Notes: generated by a model not told the origin, from the letters alone. A stretch of DNA of 64,000 nucleotides from Coffea arabica (GCF_036785885.1 NC_092320.1:12153557-12217556), one strand, 5' to 3'; counted from the stretch's first letter, positions 1 through 13,022 are shown. Translations and numbers: made by a program.

Positions 1-901
1 TGATTGAATTTGTCATGTTTGTTTCTAAGGATACAACATGTAGATTGTAGACCATAGGCTTGGCAGAAGGCTTGGTATGAAATGTGAATGGTGTTATATG
101 CATCTTGTGCAGGAATTACATGTCTTTGTAATCTATATGAAAGAAGTTTGCTATCCAACAATACCTTTAAATCAAATAAGGAAGAGATGTAATGGAGCTG
201 GAAGCATTGATAAAGCTTCAGAATTTACATATCTGATTTGTTAAATTGAATATTTGTATGCTTTACATGGATCCATGAACCAAGGTTATTTTGGAATTAA
301 AAGTGGACATAACTTTTGTTACACCAAAAATATCTCTCACGCTTTATTTATAAACAGAAGCATAGGTTAGCAAGTGAAAGCAGACAGCTGCAAAATGATA
401 CAAAGTCATGGGGTTCAACAGTACAATATGAATAGATACCGATTTCCTTTTGGCTTGGCATTCAAGCCTTTTTGTGGACCTGAAAACTGATTCTGGTTTC
501 ATGCTTATCGTGTCCTAGGACTAACTCAATTTGAATCTATTTGAAGCCTGTTTAGATTCAAGTTAAGTTTAGAATGTAATTTGGGTTGTTATTTAGGATG
601 CTAATGATTGACTAATTAATTTATGTTTGACATGAGAACCTAAGTAAAATATAGAACAATGGAGTTCTGGATGGATCTTTTGGTAGAAACCTAATGCTAT
701 AGGATAATGAGCTAATACAATCCCCTTGAGAAGTGAGAATAAGTCTTTGTCCAAATCAAATAGGGACCATCTTATAACTCATAAATATGTACATATTTTG
801 TTTAGGATATGTTTTTCGTTCTGAGCTGTCAAATATCTGTAATTCAATGGAGCATCATGAGGATGGTTGCATGCTTTTCAAAAATTTTTGCTGCTTTACA
901 G
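1..901. other. Upstream part or intron 1 of the epimerase gene
   Basis: No exon could be supported here. The first recognisable epimerase exon begins at 902 after a TTTACAG acceptor and needs an upstream exon encoding the N-terminus. No reading frame ending in a GT donor with a plausible N-terminal sequence was found in 1-900. The start exon therefore probably lies before the window and this stretch is intron sequence. It is AT-rich and without obvious repeats. Confidence 0.5.
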
Positions 902-3900
902 GTGTATCTGTATGGGGGTCACGTGACATCTTGGAAGAATGACCATGGAGAGGAGTTGCTCTTTCTCAGTAGCAAGGTAATTTTACTGGGTTCATTCTTT
1001 GAACTTTGTCTATTAAAATGCTTCCTCCTATAAGAACCTGTTTATGGACAAGATGTGTATGCCGATCCTATATTTGGAGTTATTAGGTGGAAGTTGGCCT
1101 GCTTTCTATTATGGAGCACTCAGTTGAACTTAGTTATCAGGTTTTAATGACTTTGTTTTTGAGAATGTGGTTTGCTCGGTTCTCCCAATATGTAGCATGT
1201 CAAGGTTCTATTGAACTCTCATCCTTTTCTGTCCTAGTTAATCTCATTTAAAATCAGAGTGTTGTGATTTGCCACCAGGATTTTAGTAAGCTTACTCCAT
1301 AGTTTGCTTACTAGCTGGAAAAGTGACAAAAATTAATTTTTTTCATGTTCATTTTTATTGGTGGTTAAAAGTTCTTTCAGTTGGATTCTCTTCTTGAAAA
1401 ATCACCAATTGGAACTACATATGTGCTAAAAAAGTTATGTTGTCTACCCTGTGTGAAAGTAGTTGACAAGCTTGAATTGGTGATGATGAGGACACAATCT
1501 GTTTATCATCAGGGATTTTTATTTATATTTTTTTTGGCCATAATAAGTGGAGAATGAGGAGGTTGGCTAGATGCTTTGCCTGACATGAATAATGGTCCAG
1601 GAAGCACCTGTGCCTACTTCGTGCTATTCTATTTCTGGAGTGGATTATGGGTAATTAATTTTCACGAAAAAATTTTTGAATAAATTTCTTGCTTATAGAA
1701 TGACAACTTAAGAATTTGGTCAGTTGTTCAAGCATAAGGGCGAAAGATATTTGTATTAGGGCAAAAATACTGCTTCAGTCTGAAATATGCTTGCTTGAGG
1801 ACTGGAGATCAGGGAAATCACGTGGGCTGCTTCATGAAGAGTTTTGCTGGACTTTATGCAAGCATCACTAGTATGTTAACAGTCAAAAGCAAAAAGCTTC
1901 TAGATTTTTTGATGCTTTTGCGAAAATACATTTGGAGATTAAGGAGCTGGTCTTGTGCTTTGAGCAAGCACATAACTAACAGCCTAATTTGTTGTGGCTT
2001 TGTGATAGTGAGTGTTGGTTGAAAACTGGGTAGCAAAATGATTCTTGGGATCAAAAGTGTTAGGAATGAGTCTGGATGTGGTTCTACTGGTATAACAATA
2101 GTATTTTGTGCTTTACACTTAACGGTTGGTAACTGAAGAGAAGGGAAGGTCGTGAGCCTGTTAGTTTCTGTCATAAAAAGGCAGGCTGAGCTATTAAGAC
2201 AAGCTACAGCTTTGGAGAGGGACATGATTTAGCTGTGTATATAGGGGCTAGAGCTTTATAAACACTTGCAGTTACTTGTTAGGAATATCTTCGTGATCTA
2301 GTTGTCTGTGCACTAAGTTGTTGGACTTTCATGTGTGTTGAAAGATGTACTGTAATGAGACAAGTCAAACAAATCTCATTTGGTGACCCATGGTTTTGCT
2401 CATGTTGAGAGATGGTTGAAGATTTGAAAAGAGAGGTGCAAATGGAAAAAATCATTATTAAGCCAAAGTTTGTTAATGATTGTGATACTTGTTTTTTCTC
2501 CCCATATGCAGATGATGGTAGTGTAATGTTTGGTTTCTCTGCAGCTGTTCTGTTGGTTTGTTTGGTAGCTAGTCTTTTTGTGTATCTTTGGCCCCTAAGA
2601 AAGTCTTAGAGAGACATAGTATGCTCATCATGACAGGGATTCTCATCCATGCTTATGATGGGTAAGTAAGAAAATGTGCACCATGACATGTATTTGCATC
2701 AGGAAAATTCCTTGTTTTTGCATGTACTCGTCTGCTTTCAGAGTTAAACAGTGGTAGCATCCATCACTTTCAATGTTAAAAACAGCGGTAGCACAGATCA
2801 AATATACAAATTCACCAACTTTCCATAATGGTCTTCTTGACTCTCTCCAGATCCATTTTTGATGATTGAATCGTGGATTTCTTGTTATTTAAATCCCTTG
2901 TCAAGAGCTTGAGATTTGAAGTAATTATGCTGTTTTGCTGCAACATTTTGAGCAAATTGGACCCATTTAATTGTTATTGTGTTTCATTATATTTGACTTT
3001 CTTTACACATCGCCAGGCTATATTCAAACCTCCAAAGGCCATTCGTGGAGGCATTCCAATATGCTTCCCTCAAGTATGTAATTCTTAGACCATTTGTTTC
3101 CAGTTTTGTGTGGTTACTTTTAACCCCGGTTATAAGGAAAACTTGGTGTCAGCAGTTCTCGAATCTTGGCTCTCTGGAGCAGCATGGATTTGCTAGAAAC
3201 AGGTTTTGGACCATTGATACTGACCCCCCTCCTTTTCCAACTGGCACCCCTCCTAAGGCTTTCGTTGACTTGATTCTTAAGCCTACTGATGAAGACTTGA
3301 AGATTTGGTCTCACAGGTGCAGAGTTGGAAGTAACTTTTATTATTGGTTTCTATTGATATTGTCTATTGGATTAAGCTTACTATTATACTTTCTGCTGAT
3401 TCTGGTAAACATGTCTTTTTTTGCATTTTGTTTTACAGTTTTGAGTTTCGCTTGAGGATTAGTTTGTCACCTGCCGGTGACTTGATGTTGACATCCCGCA
3501 TCAGAAATACCAACTCTGATGGGAAGCCCTTCACCTTTACATTTGCATATCACACCTATTTCTCAGTTTCAGATATCAGGTGAACCATGAAGTTGGCTTA
3601 TATGTTTTCTTGATTACCTTGTCAACTGCATTTGGGATCTTCAGTTGTTTCTACTTTCTGAGTGGCGTGGTTCTGAGTTCTGCACTGTTCATGGAAATTT
3701 TGAATTGGCTTTTGAAGCTTTCCTTGTCAAGTGTTTACCCCAAAATTGGAAGAGTAACCGATTGATGCGACGTTCTGCTGTGAAAGCATGATGGATTCAC
3801 CCCTTGTTTCTCATTGCAGTGAAGTTCGTGTTGAAGGATTGGAGACTCTGGATTATCTTGATAATTTGCAGAATAAGGAGCGATTTACTGAACAAGGGGA

Positions 3901-4810
3901 TGCAATAACTTTTGAATCTGAAGTAAGTTTCAAGATATTTTTGCAGTTCTTTCCTGCATCTGCATTATTAAATACTCTTAAACTCCATTATACATGTTGA
4001 TTAGGTGGACAAGATCTACCTTGGAACACCTACAAAGATTGCAATCCTGGATCATGAAAAGAAAAGAACATTTGTCTTGCGTAAAGATGGACTTCCTGAT
4101 GCTGGTAAGATTGAAAGTTTTCATCTTCTTGTAGATTCTAATTTTGTGCATTGAAACCTAGCTAATTTTCTTGATTCTCTACTCACTGGAAAAGATTTAG
4201 TTTCTAAGGATCCAACCCCAAGTTAGCGTCAAATTGTTTTTGTTGCAAGTGATGTTCTGGACATTCCTTCTTTCTTCAGAGTCAATAACCCAAAATGCCT
4301 AGTACGTACAAGAAGAGTCCCCACACAGTTTATTGCTATAGTCATTTTCAATATATAGGCTTTCTATAAAACTGTTTTGCTGTTTTGGTTATAGCACCTG
4401 ACATTGCATCAGGGGCTGCATGCTACTGAAGTGTATTAGTGTTTTTTTTTTTTGGATGTTTTGCAGAGTTTGTGTTCTTATAAACTTTCAAGGTTGAGAA
4501 TTCTCGCATTACAACCCCCCACGCTAATCCGATGTTCTGGTCCTTTTCTGGGAAAGTAATTAGCTGTTGCATCTTTGTGGATTTTCTTTGTACAGTGGTG
4601 TGGAATCCTTGGGAGAAGAAAGCAAAGGCGATGGCTGATTTTGGGGACGAGGAATACAAGCATATGCTATGTGTGGAGGCGGCTGCTGTTGAAAAGCCAA
4701 TCACTTTAAGGCCTGGTGAGGAGTGGAGAGGAAGGCAAGAGCTTTCTGCTGTTCCTTCAAGTTACTGCAGTGGGCAGCTTGATCCTCGGAGAGTTCTTCA
4801 GGGCAGCTAA
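902..4810 (+). CDS. Glucose-6-phosphate 1-epimerase, plant type (partial, 5' end missing)
   Basis: Aldose-1-epimerase-superfamily enzyme expected to interconvert the alpha and beta anomers of glucose 6-phosphate. Seven exons fit GT-AG rules and keep phase: 902-976, 3017-3073, 3156-3316, 3439-3579, 3820-3922, 4005-4104 and 4596-4810 (TAA). They give 283 residues, so about 25-35 N-terminal residues are missing compared with the usual 305-320. Family signatures in order are VYLYGGHVTSWKN, IRGGIPICFPQF, EQHGFARNRFW, FAYHTYFSVSD with the catalytic His, VVWNPWEKKAKAMADFGD, and MLCVEAAAV with the catalytic Glu. Intron 1 within the window is about 2 kb. No frameshift or stop interrupts the exons, so the gene looks functional. 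Family assignment is firm; substrate preference is inferred from the family. Confidence 0.92.
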
Positions 4811-6652
4811 AAAATGGGTTGTGCTAATTCATATGATGTACAGGTATACACCAACGTTTTCATTCGGCTTTATTATTCATATCAAGTTGTTGGTCGAGGC
4901 ACAAATCTGCGCTTTGAGATGATATCATCGGAATCTTAATTTCCATTGACAATCACTGTTCCTTACCTCCAATAGAAAATCTGATTGTTGCAGGTGCTGA
5001 GTTGAAGTATACTGTTGGGAGTGCAATGGCTACCTCTGTCCCAGACTCTTTCCTGTGTTATCCTTGGTTAATTTTGTTTACCTTGGGTAGGAGGTTGGAG
5101 AAACTGTCTAATAATCTTTTGAGTATTTGGATACGAGACTGTTTGGATGCCAATCCTGTTATATATTTAGGAAAGGCAGCAAGTCGGGTCCTTGCGTAAT
5201 CAGGGGTGTCTGAACTCTTAACCTGATTATTTATGTTTTAACCGAACTCTTGAGTTGGGACCCGATTGGATGAAGCTATTATTATCATTCATGAATTTAG
5301 CTGCTTTTGAGTAGGGTTGTATCTATTTGCACGCTGAGGAACTTATCTCAAGCAGCGTAGAAATTTGACTGCATCAAATCGGGCCTTTAAATTGAGGTAT
5401 TGAAGAGGTGCAGAAAATAATATTAATGTGTATATTGTCAACCCATATTCAAATGTGACAAAAGACAAAGGGCGTGTCATCTCCATTGTCCAGTAAGAAT
5501 AGTTAAAAATTACAACAATCCTCGTTCTGCGCCTCAAGTTCGTGACCGACGTTTGCCTCTTCATCATCATGCTAAATGGCAAGAAAAGAAAGGGTTTAGA
5601 TGGAATAAATATTGGGCTCCTTTCATTTGGAAGAAAAGAAAGGAAATGGAATGATTTTATCAACTTGAAGTGTCTCGTGTTTCTTTCATTCATTCTCAAT
5701 TATTAATTGTGTGTTTTTATCCATCCTCTACGCTATAGAAAGTGTAAATTTTGGGACATTTATATGATTTTACTGTTAATTTTGCTAGACTTGAGGGTTT
5801 GCATGTTTGGAATGATTTGCTCCATATTTTCTCTTTTTTCCTTCCCCTTAAAGACTCCCAAACGAGCCAAAATACAATCCTAACCCTTCCTCTTCTTTTC
5901 TCGCCTAAACTCCAAGCGAGGCATAAATTTTCAATGCATGAATGGCAGTGCATTCTTAGTAGAAGCATATGTCCATGAAGCCTGGTCAGATTGCCATGTT
6001 TAGACTTTTAGATGAGAAATGCAGCGGTCCCTGTGCCTTAGGGAGCGCCATGCTCCTGCTGTCTGTCATGTAGACCTATTCTCCTCCTGGTGGCAATGCT
6101 AATCCAAATTGTAGTTTTCTTCCCTCCTCTCTCAATTCGGTGGACTAAGACAGTTGATTTTGTCTTCTGTTTTCTTGAAAATCATCTTTGTGTCAGAAAA
6201 ATCTAAAGCCTAAACTGCTATGAAATCAACTACCGTTGGGTCCGCTAAATCAATCCAAGCTGTACAGGTACAAATCAATGGTATAGTTTCATAAGTATTG
6301 TAAAAGTAAATACATGGTGAAATTTGAGACTCAAGGACAGATTGACGTGTGTGCGGGCCCATCTCAAGCTAAAATTGACAGATGGATTTAACCCAATTGT
6401 TCCACGACAAATAAAAACATGCAAAGTATTGAACTCTGTCTAATCTTTTTAATACTTTTTATAATATATATCAGTGAAAGTTTCAATTATTTGCGCATTG
6501 ATTGCTAGCAAATCCACATGGAGCGGCATATATATAATAACTAGTGCTGGAACATGCGGAGAGACGATAACTGTCAAACATGTGAATACGAGAAGTGCCC
6601 TTTATTTAGTATATATATATACTCCAGTAAGATTAGGTCGCCAAAACATTAA
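4811..6652. other. 3' UTR and intergenic, no gene seen
   Basis: The first few hundred bases should be epimerase 3' UTR. Open frames on both strands here are short, lack start context and resemble no family I know. From about 5.7 kb the sequence is AT-rich intergenic DNA with no recognisable repeat until the MITE at 6655. Confidence 0.5.
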
Positions 6653-6654
6653 TA

Positions 6655-6983
6655 CTCCCTCCGTCCCACTTTGATAGTCCTGTTTTCCTTTTTTGTCTGT
6701 CCCAAATTGCAGTCCACTTTCCAATTGAAGAATGTAGTTGTATTTTCATTTTCCTAAAATACCCTTATTCAATACAAGTTGTTGTTGCTATAAACCTACC
6801 CTATTTAATGAGAGTTGATTCTTTTTTTATCATCAATTCAAGTTCCCATAAAGTTGTACTCTATTTAATGTGAGGGTATTTTAGGAAAATAGCAATCTAA
6901 ATTTACTTTTCCAACAAAGTTAACTACTTTTTCTTAAACTGTGTGAAAAAAGAAACAGGACTATCAAAGTGGGACGGAGGGAG
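6655..6983. mobile_element. Stowaway-type MITE
   Basis: A 329-bp non-coding element flanked by TA on both sides (6653-6654 and 6984-6985), the Tc1/mariner-type target duplication. It starts with CTCCCTCCGTCCCAC, the classic Stowaway terminus, and ends with its reverse complement. The terminal inverted repeats match perfectly over about 31 bp and imperfectly beyond. The interior is AT-rich and has no ORF, so it must be moved in trans by a mariner-like transposase. It lies about 0.9 kb upstream of the peroxidase start codon. Confidence 0.95.
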
Positions 6984-7908
6984 TATAACTCTATCTATTC
7001 TCATACCCATATGTTATGTTTCTGTGCCTGCCCCTGATCATTTGATGGACAGGTGCCAGAATATCGTTGCCCTTCATTTCTCAAAATCTTTATTGTGTCG
7101 CCAAAAGGGATCCCAGTCATACGAACATGGTATTTCTCAATTTCACCCAAAAAAAAAAAAAATTTATACAATAATGGTGGTATCTCAGTTTCAGAGTTTT
7201 TATATAGGAAGTTATAATTAGCTGAAACTTGTATGGTAGTACCTTGAGCCTATCCATGTACTACTCCACCTCAATTATGAAAGCAAGAAGCAATTTTTGA
7301 TACTTGTTTATTAAAAAAAAAGGAGTTGTAAACGATTAATTGGTTGGCTATCTCCATCAGGAATACAAAAAACTTGTATGGTAGTTTTCCTACCCCACTT
7401 CACTTCTCTGGGCAGGAGTAGGAACAAGGAAGCAACAGGGAAAGCACATTCTTGATGGGACTTTCCATAGTCCATTATTTGATCCTGTTTTGTTCTCTTC
7501 CATGCTGCCTCCTGCTCGTGATTTATCCTTGTGTTGAAAATGGAGACACTCATGGTTCATGCACCGGCACGTAATCAAAGTCCAATCATTCCTCCTTTTC
7601 GCAAACATGCTTGTCAAACTTTTTCTACAGAAAAGATCAGCAAGTAGCGATAAATCCACCAATTCTTAAATGGCACCTCCTAATCACATCCTTAATCCCA
7701 GCAGACATGATCAATCAGGAAGTGGCCAGACTGTATCTGCCTCAATCTCTCCACGTTATTATTATTTTTATTATTATAAACAGCTGCTCCTCCCTGTTAT
7801 GATTGATTCCTGATTCATTATATATACACATCTTCTTCATCAACAACCAAATAACCAATGCTTGTTAATTAGAAATATATATTGATTTACTGGTGCAAAA
7901 CAAAAAGA
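6984..7908. other. Upstream region of the peroxidase gene
   Basis: No gene seen. AT-rich sequence between the MITE and the peroxidase start, with an A-run at about 7147-7160. Open frames here are short and unsupported. The promoter of the peroxidase should be in the last few hundred bases. Confidence 0.5.
7819..7828 (+). promoter_or_regulatory. Probable TATA box of the peroxidase gene
   Basis: TATATATACA lies about 80 bp before the peroxidase ATG at 7909, leaving a short 5' UTR of roughly 50 bases. Position and sequence fit a plant TATA box. This is inference from spacing only. Confidence 0.55.
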
Positions 7909-9490
7909 ATGCCTTGCAAAAGCTTGTCTGCTTTGCTTCTTTCTCTCTTTGTTATAATTATTACAACAGCTTCTGCTCAACTCACTGCCAACTTCTATCG
8001 CAGTACGTGCCCAAATGTGGAAACCCTTGTCCGCAATGCCGTCCAAACGAAGTTCAGCCAGACCTTTGTTACTGCTCCGGCAACTCTCAGACTCTATTTT
8101 CACGATTGCTTTGTCAGGGTACGTACGCGTAGATTCCATCCATAATTCATTAGCTGATCAATTTACTAGTTTCGACTTTTTTTTTTCTTCTCTCACTTTT
8201 TTGGCCCGCATCAATTATTACGCGCGGACGAGTGCTTTTTTCTGCAGGGCTGATGTTGATGCTTGCTTTTGTGATAAATTTTGGTTTGACGTCTGTCTGT
8301 GTACAGGGTTGCGATGCTTCGATTATGATTGCAAAGCCTGATAACAGCGCCGAAAAGGATCACCCCGACAATCTTTCGCTCGCCGGAGATGGATTTGACA
8401 CCGTTGTCAAAGCCAAAGCAGCTGTAGATAGCGATCCTCGGTGCAAAAACAGAGTTTCATGTGCTGACATACTGGCTTTGGCTACCCGTGAAGTCGTTTC
8501 CTTGGTATGATTATTCCTAAATTTGAAGCAGTAGGGCGCAAGCATCGCTTGATAACAAGCTTCTCATTGTTAATCAAAACGAGCAGAATTGTGATTTGTG
8601 AATGAATAATCTTGATTTTGTTTAATTATGCAGGCTGGGGGACCATTTTATCCGGTCGAATTGGGACGCCGTGATGGGAGAATATCTACCATTGCCAGTG
8701 TACAACATAGGCTTCCGTCGCCGAACTTTAATCTGGACCAGCTCAATGCCTTGTTTTCTAGTCATGGTCTAGACCAAACTGATATGATTGCTTTATCAGG
8801 TAACAAATAGAAGCCAGCATTACTATCATTGTTCTGATTCATATGTTTCCTGGAAATCTTGAAATAGATTGCTTGGTCTTCTTCTTCTGAAGCCACCAAT
8901 GATCCTTGAATTTTTTTTCCTTTTTTTTTTGGGGGAAATCCCCTGATAATTTGATTTCCAAATATTTTAATCCTCCTTGCAAGAATCAATTAACAAAATT
9001 TCGGCTTTGCTTCTCTAGTAGATTGACGTATTTTTTCTTCATAACATTCATGGTTAATTTATCAATTTCTTGATTTGTTGCAGGTGCACATACAATTGGA
9101 TTCTCCCACTGCAGAAGATTCTCCAAGCGCATATACAGTTTTACTCCTCAAACAAGAATTGACCCAACACTGAATCTGCAATACGCCATGCAGCTAAGGC
9201 AAATGTGCCCAACAAACGTCGACTCAAGAATTGCCATCGACATGGATCCGACCACCCCTAATACTTTTGACAATGCTTATTTCCAAAATCTTCAGCAAGG
9301 AAAGGGCTTGTTCACCTCTGATCAAGCATTGTTTACGGATAATCGGTCAAAGACCACCGTCAACCAATTTGCGTCCAACAAAGCTGCTTTCCAGAAAGCT
9401 TTTATCACAGCCATCACCAAGCTGGGCCGCGTTGGAGTCTTGACTGGGAATCAGGGCGAGATCAGACGTGACTGCACAAGGCCAAACTGA
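7909..9490 (+). CDS. Class III secretory peroxidase
   Basis: Heme peroxidase of the plant secretory pathway, oxidising phenolic substrates with H2O2 in the cell wall or vacuole. Four exons are the classic class III structure: 7909-8118, 8307-8504, 8634-8799 and 9084-9490 (TGA), giving 326 residues. Residues 1-23 form a signal peptide ending in ASA, so the mature protein starts QLTANFY. The distal site is [15 protein letters not shown] (His65) and the proximal heme ligand is in [11 protein letters not shown] (His194). Conserved disulfide cysteines are visible ([34 protein letters not shown]). The ATG at 7909 was chosen because it directly precedes the signal peptide; an in-frame TTG at 7882 is not a plant start. 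Substrate and tissue cannot be told from sequence. Confidence 0.96.
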
Positions 9491-11702
9491 TTAATCCAAC
9501 AGCTCCCACATTTCCATGGACAGAAATTAGTCTTTCAGTGTGAAGTATAGCTAATTCTTTATTTGTTTGTGAGGCTGTGAACCCTGTAAAACTCTTTCTT
9601 CGACAAGGATGTAAATTCCTTTTTGTGTGGTTTTCATTGCAATTTCAAGAATTTAAGAAATGTAAAGAGCAAAAATGAGTTTGGCTATAAGCAACAAGAA
9701 CAGGACAAACTTTCTTAGAATCAGAAGAGTTCTTGCAAGGAGATGAGCGGATACAAAGAAAAGAAATATGGGAGCTGTAAGTACTAGAGAGAGTAACAGA
9801 AAACAAAAGCAAGGGAGCATAATTTCCAGTGCAATCAAGTCTAAAAATGCAGAGAAGGGAAGAGGTCAAGTTTAAGTGTGAGTTGTGGATACAAGAGGTT
9901 TCTGTGCATAACTAGGAAACCAGGATTTTACACGTACGTGAGATTGCAGTAGTAATATAGTAGTAGCATGGCTGCCTGAAAAGTGATGCTTGGTAGCACT
10001 TAAGAACAGGAATTGTGTGATCTACTGGTCTTTCAATTCATCATATTAGTGTGATTGTGCATAGGTTTTTTTTTTTTTTCACTTTGTATGCTTTATACGG
10101 TTGTCTGCCCAGGTTTATCATACTTGCTACAGAGGGCTGTTTTTCCTTTTGCCTTTGAATTTCTTTCTTCTGTTGTTTTATTATATTAGGAAGGGGAGAA
10201 TGCATGGATTGCATAGTGAAGATCAAAAGGCTTGCCAGTGAAATTACTCGAGTGAAAAAAGACCCTTTTTTTTTTAATAAAAATAAAGATGTACGTTCTC
10301 TTTTTTAAAGAATATAATCTCATTGAAGTAAATTTATTTTGTTCTCCTTGCGTATAGTATAGAATTTGACTTGAAATGAAGTTATCAAGCAAATAATAGA
10401 CGATAAATCGCAATTTAGAAGCTCCAATTGAACGTAAAATACTCCTAGAAGTTACCAAGGCCTGTAAGTAACTATTTTTTCCAATTTCTACCATATTCTG
10501 CGATTTCTCCTCTTTAAAAGGGGCTAAACTTCCTCAGGAAGAAAGGGGGAAAAAGGAAACAGAACGCAAGTTTTACTGGCATTGAACATTCTAATCAGTG
10601 CTTGTCCAAAGATTCTACAGTGCTGTCAATTCAATCTAACCAGCTTGATAGTTTCAAAGAATCACAAGGAGAGCCAAACATGGAATGGAACCAGTGACAA
10701 CGCCATGTCCAGACTCAGGAAGTTTTCCTCTGTAGGAAACCAACACGAGGACGTGGCACCAGTGACCGGATCCTCACCATGGCTGCTGTGCTGGGGTGAA
10801 AAGGCTCATGTCCATGCCTGATGAGTTGACTATTTCCAGCAGTGATTCTTTAGAGGATTGGGTGAAGATTGGCTTGCCTGCCAAGGCAAATAGTGAAAGC
10901 AGAATGTGGTTGTTTGGATTTTACTTTTTAGCGAGCGATGAGCGAATTTGGAGAAGGAGGCATTTAAGTTGTCGCAAGGGAATTTGTTGACATACCCGTA
11001 TGTCAAGAAAGCGACTGCTAAAAAACATGCTGGCACTGAAAGGTGGTTACTATGATTTTGTTAAGGGGTCGTTTGAAATTTGGGCCTCAAATTTAACCTG
11101 TTTCCATCTATTTCCTACGCTGTCAGCGCTTCTAAGTTCATGTAATAGTAGCATACATCGAATAATTTTTCTAGCTTTGATCATGTCAATTGTCGTGAAC
11201 ACTTTGTCCTAATCATGAAAAGTCTTCGTTTTTTGCTGAAAAGGGGACTACCTGCAGAAAATTTACCTTTACCTAGCTTGTTTTTAGAGTATGGATGGGG
11301 TGAATCCGGACACTTTAAAAATCCGAATGTCTTTGGTGCATCAATGTCTTGTTCTATTGACTTTGACACTTTTCGGATGTTTGCATGTAGATGGAGGGAT
11401 GCGGATTCGGTATATTCTTATGAATGACTTAAGGTAGTGGTAGTAGCTAGTTTGACTGCTCGATAAAAGTGTCGTGTAATATGATGGCCACTTTTACAGG
11501 GAAAACGAGGCAAAATTGTTTTCTTACTCATCCAGGTTGCTACCTGATTTGAGTAAGAAATATGGCTGGCTTTCAATGATTTGAGTGTCAATGGTCTTTT
11601 TTATTGCGAGTATTTTGATCAGGTGAAGATGCAGTTTCAAGAGCTGTTCCTAGGATTCTAACTAAGTGTTAAACAAAATGTGACAGAACAATGAGCAAAA
11701 TA
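9491..11702. other. Peroxidase 3' UTR and intergenic region
   Basis: Apart from the coding-like segment at 10705-10990, nothing gene-like was found. The peroxidase 3' UTR should occupy the first 150 bases or so. Short poly-T runs occur at 10066-10079 and 10267-10276. Confidence 0.5.
10705..10990 (+). pseudogene. Small coding-like segment in two overlapping frames, function unknown
   Basis: An ATG at 10705 opens a 38-codon frame beginning MSRLRKFSSVGNQHED and ending at TGA 10819-10821. From about 10766 the next frame is open and contains LMSMPDELTISSSDSL followed by EDWVKIGLPAKANSESR. Both halves read like real protein, acidic and serine-rich then amphipathic, and one lost base near 10797 would join them. 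It could be a small gene with a frameshift, a truncated pseudogene, or a gene with an unseen intron. I do not recognise the family. A pair of random overlapping frames cannot be excluded. Confidence 0.3.
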
Positions 11703-13022
11703 TTATGTTCTGTTCAAACTCAGATCTTGGAAAAGCCAATGGGATCTTGTTGCATTAGTATTTTGGTTCGGTGTGGCACTGGAACTGCTTAAAGCAGGGC
11801 TGGGGTCATCAGAATCTTCCCTTTTCTCTGTTTTTACAATTGCAGCAGAACAGAGCTCTTTGCCACTACAATTCGAATCTGACCCCCCTAATTCTGGGCT
11901 GCATGGATTATTCCGGCTGTTCGATCTCTTTTTACTCTTGCTACACCCAATGCTGAGAGTCAGCTCCACATCTATTTCTTCATCTGATCCATCCATGCTT
12001 GCCTTATTACTCGTTGAAAGCCCGTACCTATTAGGCCTTTGTTGATCCTGTTCAGTGGGCTGAATGCTAGTTGAGGGACCTTCCTCAGCAACCCTTTCGA
12101 GGTTGAATAGTTTTGGCATTCTCAGGCTCTCCCCGCAACTGCTAGCACTCCTTTCTGCTGAACCATATGTCAATCCATGTACAGGGAGATTGGACCTGAT
12201 ATCTTGCATTTGTTTTTGGCAAATTAAAAATTGAGAACTGCTAGGATCCTTTCCTGCTAACGGACCTTGTTTATACGTCATCTCTTTCTTTAGCTCATAC
12301 ATCAACTTCATTTGGAGATTATACAGCCGGTGAAGCTCTATTACCTGCAAGTTTAGTTTTTTTTTTTAAGCTAAAATCAGTTCCAACTCTGTACCATCTC
12401 ATGAATTGTGCAGCATATCTCTAGGAACCCAAGATAATACTTGGAATTACTTAATCAAAGTCAATGCAAGCTCACCATGAACTTCTGAAAAAAATATTGC
12501 AAGGAAACGTGATTTTGTTCTCATACAATGTAGGGGGCAAAGAGTAGCTGGCTCTTGCATGTTTCAAATACTATATTGCTGATGAGATCTGAAACCAATA
12601 AAATATTGCAGAAAACAAGCACATCTTGAAGAGGTTGAATTCATCAAGATTCTTTTGGTTTTTATTAATCCCTTTAGCCGAAGGTATCAATTTTGGAAAA
12701 TGCGTAGCTGAAGTTATGGAGAGAATAAATTTGAAAACTCTGGTGTAGAAGATGATCAAGGGCTTAGCAAGGATGAGAAAAGCACCTGTCTTTGAAAGAT
12801 ATCTTCATGCAATAGCATTGTCTTCTTGATGGACTCTATCTTCTGTAAATCGAACATCTCATGATCCATAGAGTGCTTAAAATGATGCAGAGCACTTTCC
12901 TCTGATTGCCCCCTTGCACCAGTTTCTCGGGAGTATCCCCAGTCGCTGTTTTGATTTACAGCAAATGAGTTGTTTGAAGCAGTAGCTAATGGGTTTATTG
13001 CATATTGGAATTTGGTTGCCAT
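11703..13022 (-). CDS. Plant 'ELHRLY' protein with EAR-like C-terminus, unknown function
   Basis: Two coding exons, 13022-12786 and 12344-11703 (TAA), give 292 residues. Residues of about 65-95 hold the motif IKKTMLLHEDIFQRQ then VIELHRLYNLQMKLMYELK, split exactly by the intron. This N-terminal heptad-like segment is typical of plant DUF863-like and related proteins that begin K-T-M-L-x-H-E. The rest is serine-rich and disordered, with VELTLSIG (resembling an EAR repression motif) and LFQDLSLNRT at the very C-terminus. That suggests, but does not show, a nuclear regulatory role. A CAG acceptor sits immediately before the ATG (GG then ATG at 13024-13022), and a CAG/GTACGT donor occurs at 14062/14061. 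The 5' UTR is therefore probably interrupted by a roughly 1-kb intron (13025-14061). Exon structure is well supported; function is not. Confidence 0.82.

Noticed and set aside
1-901. Search for the first exon of the epimerase
   Set aside because: No in-phase exon with ATG and a GT donor was found; the start most likely lies outside the window.
2412-2609. Short frame with a hydrophobic end
   Set aside because: Lies inside the 2-kb epimerase intron, with no splice or promoter support.
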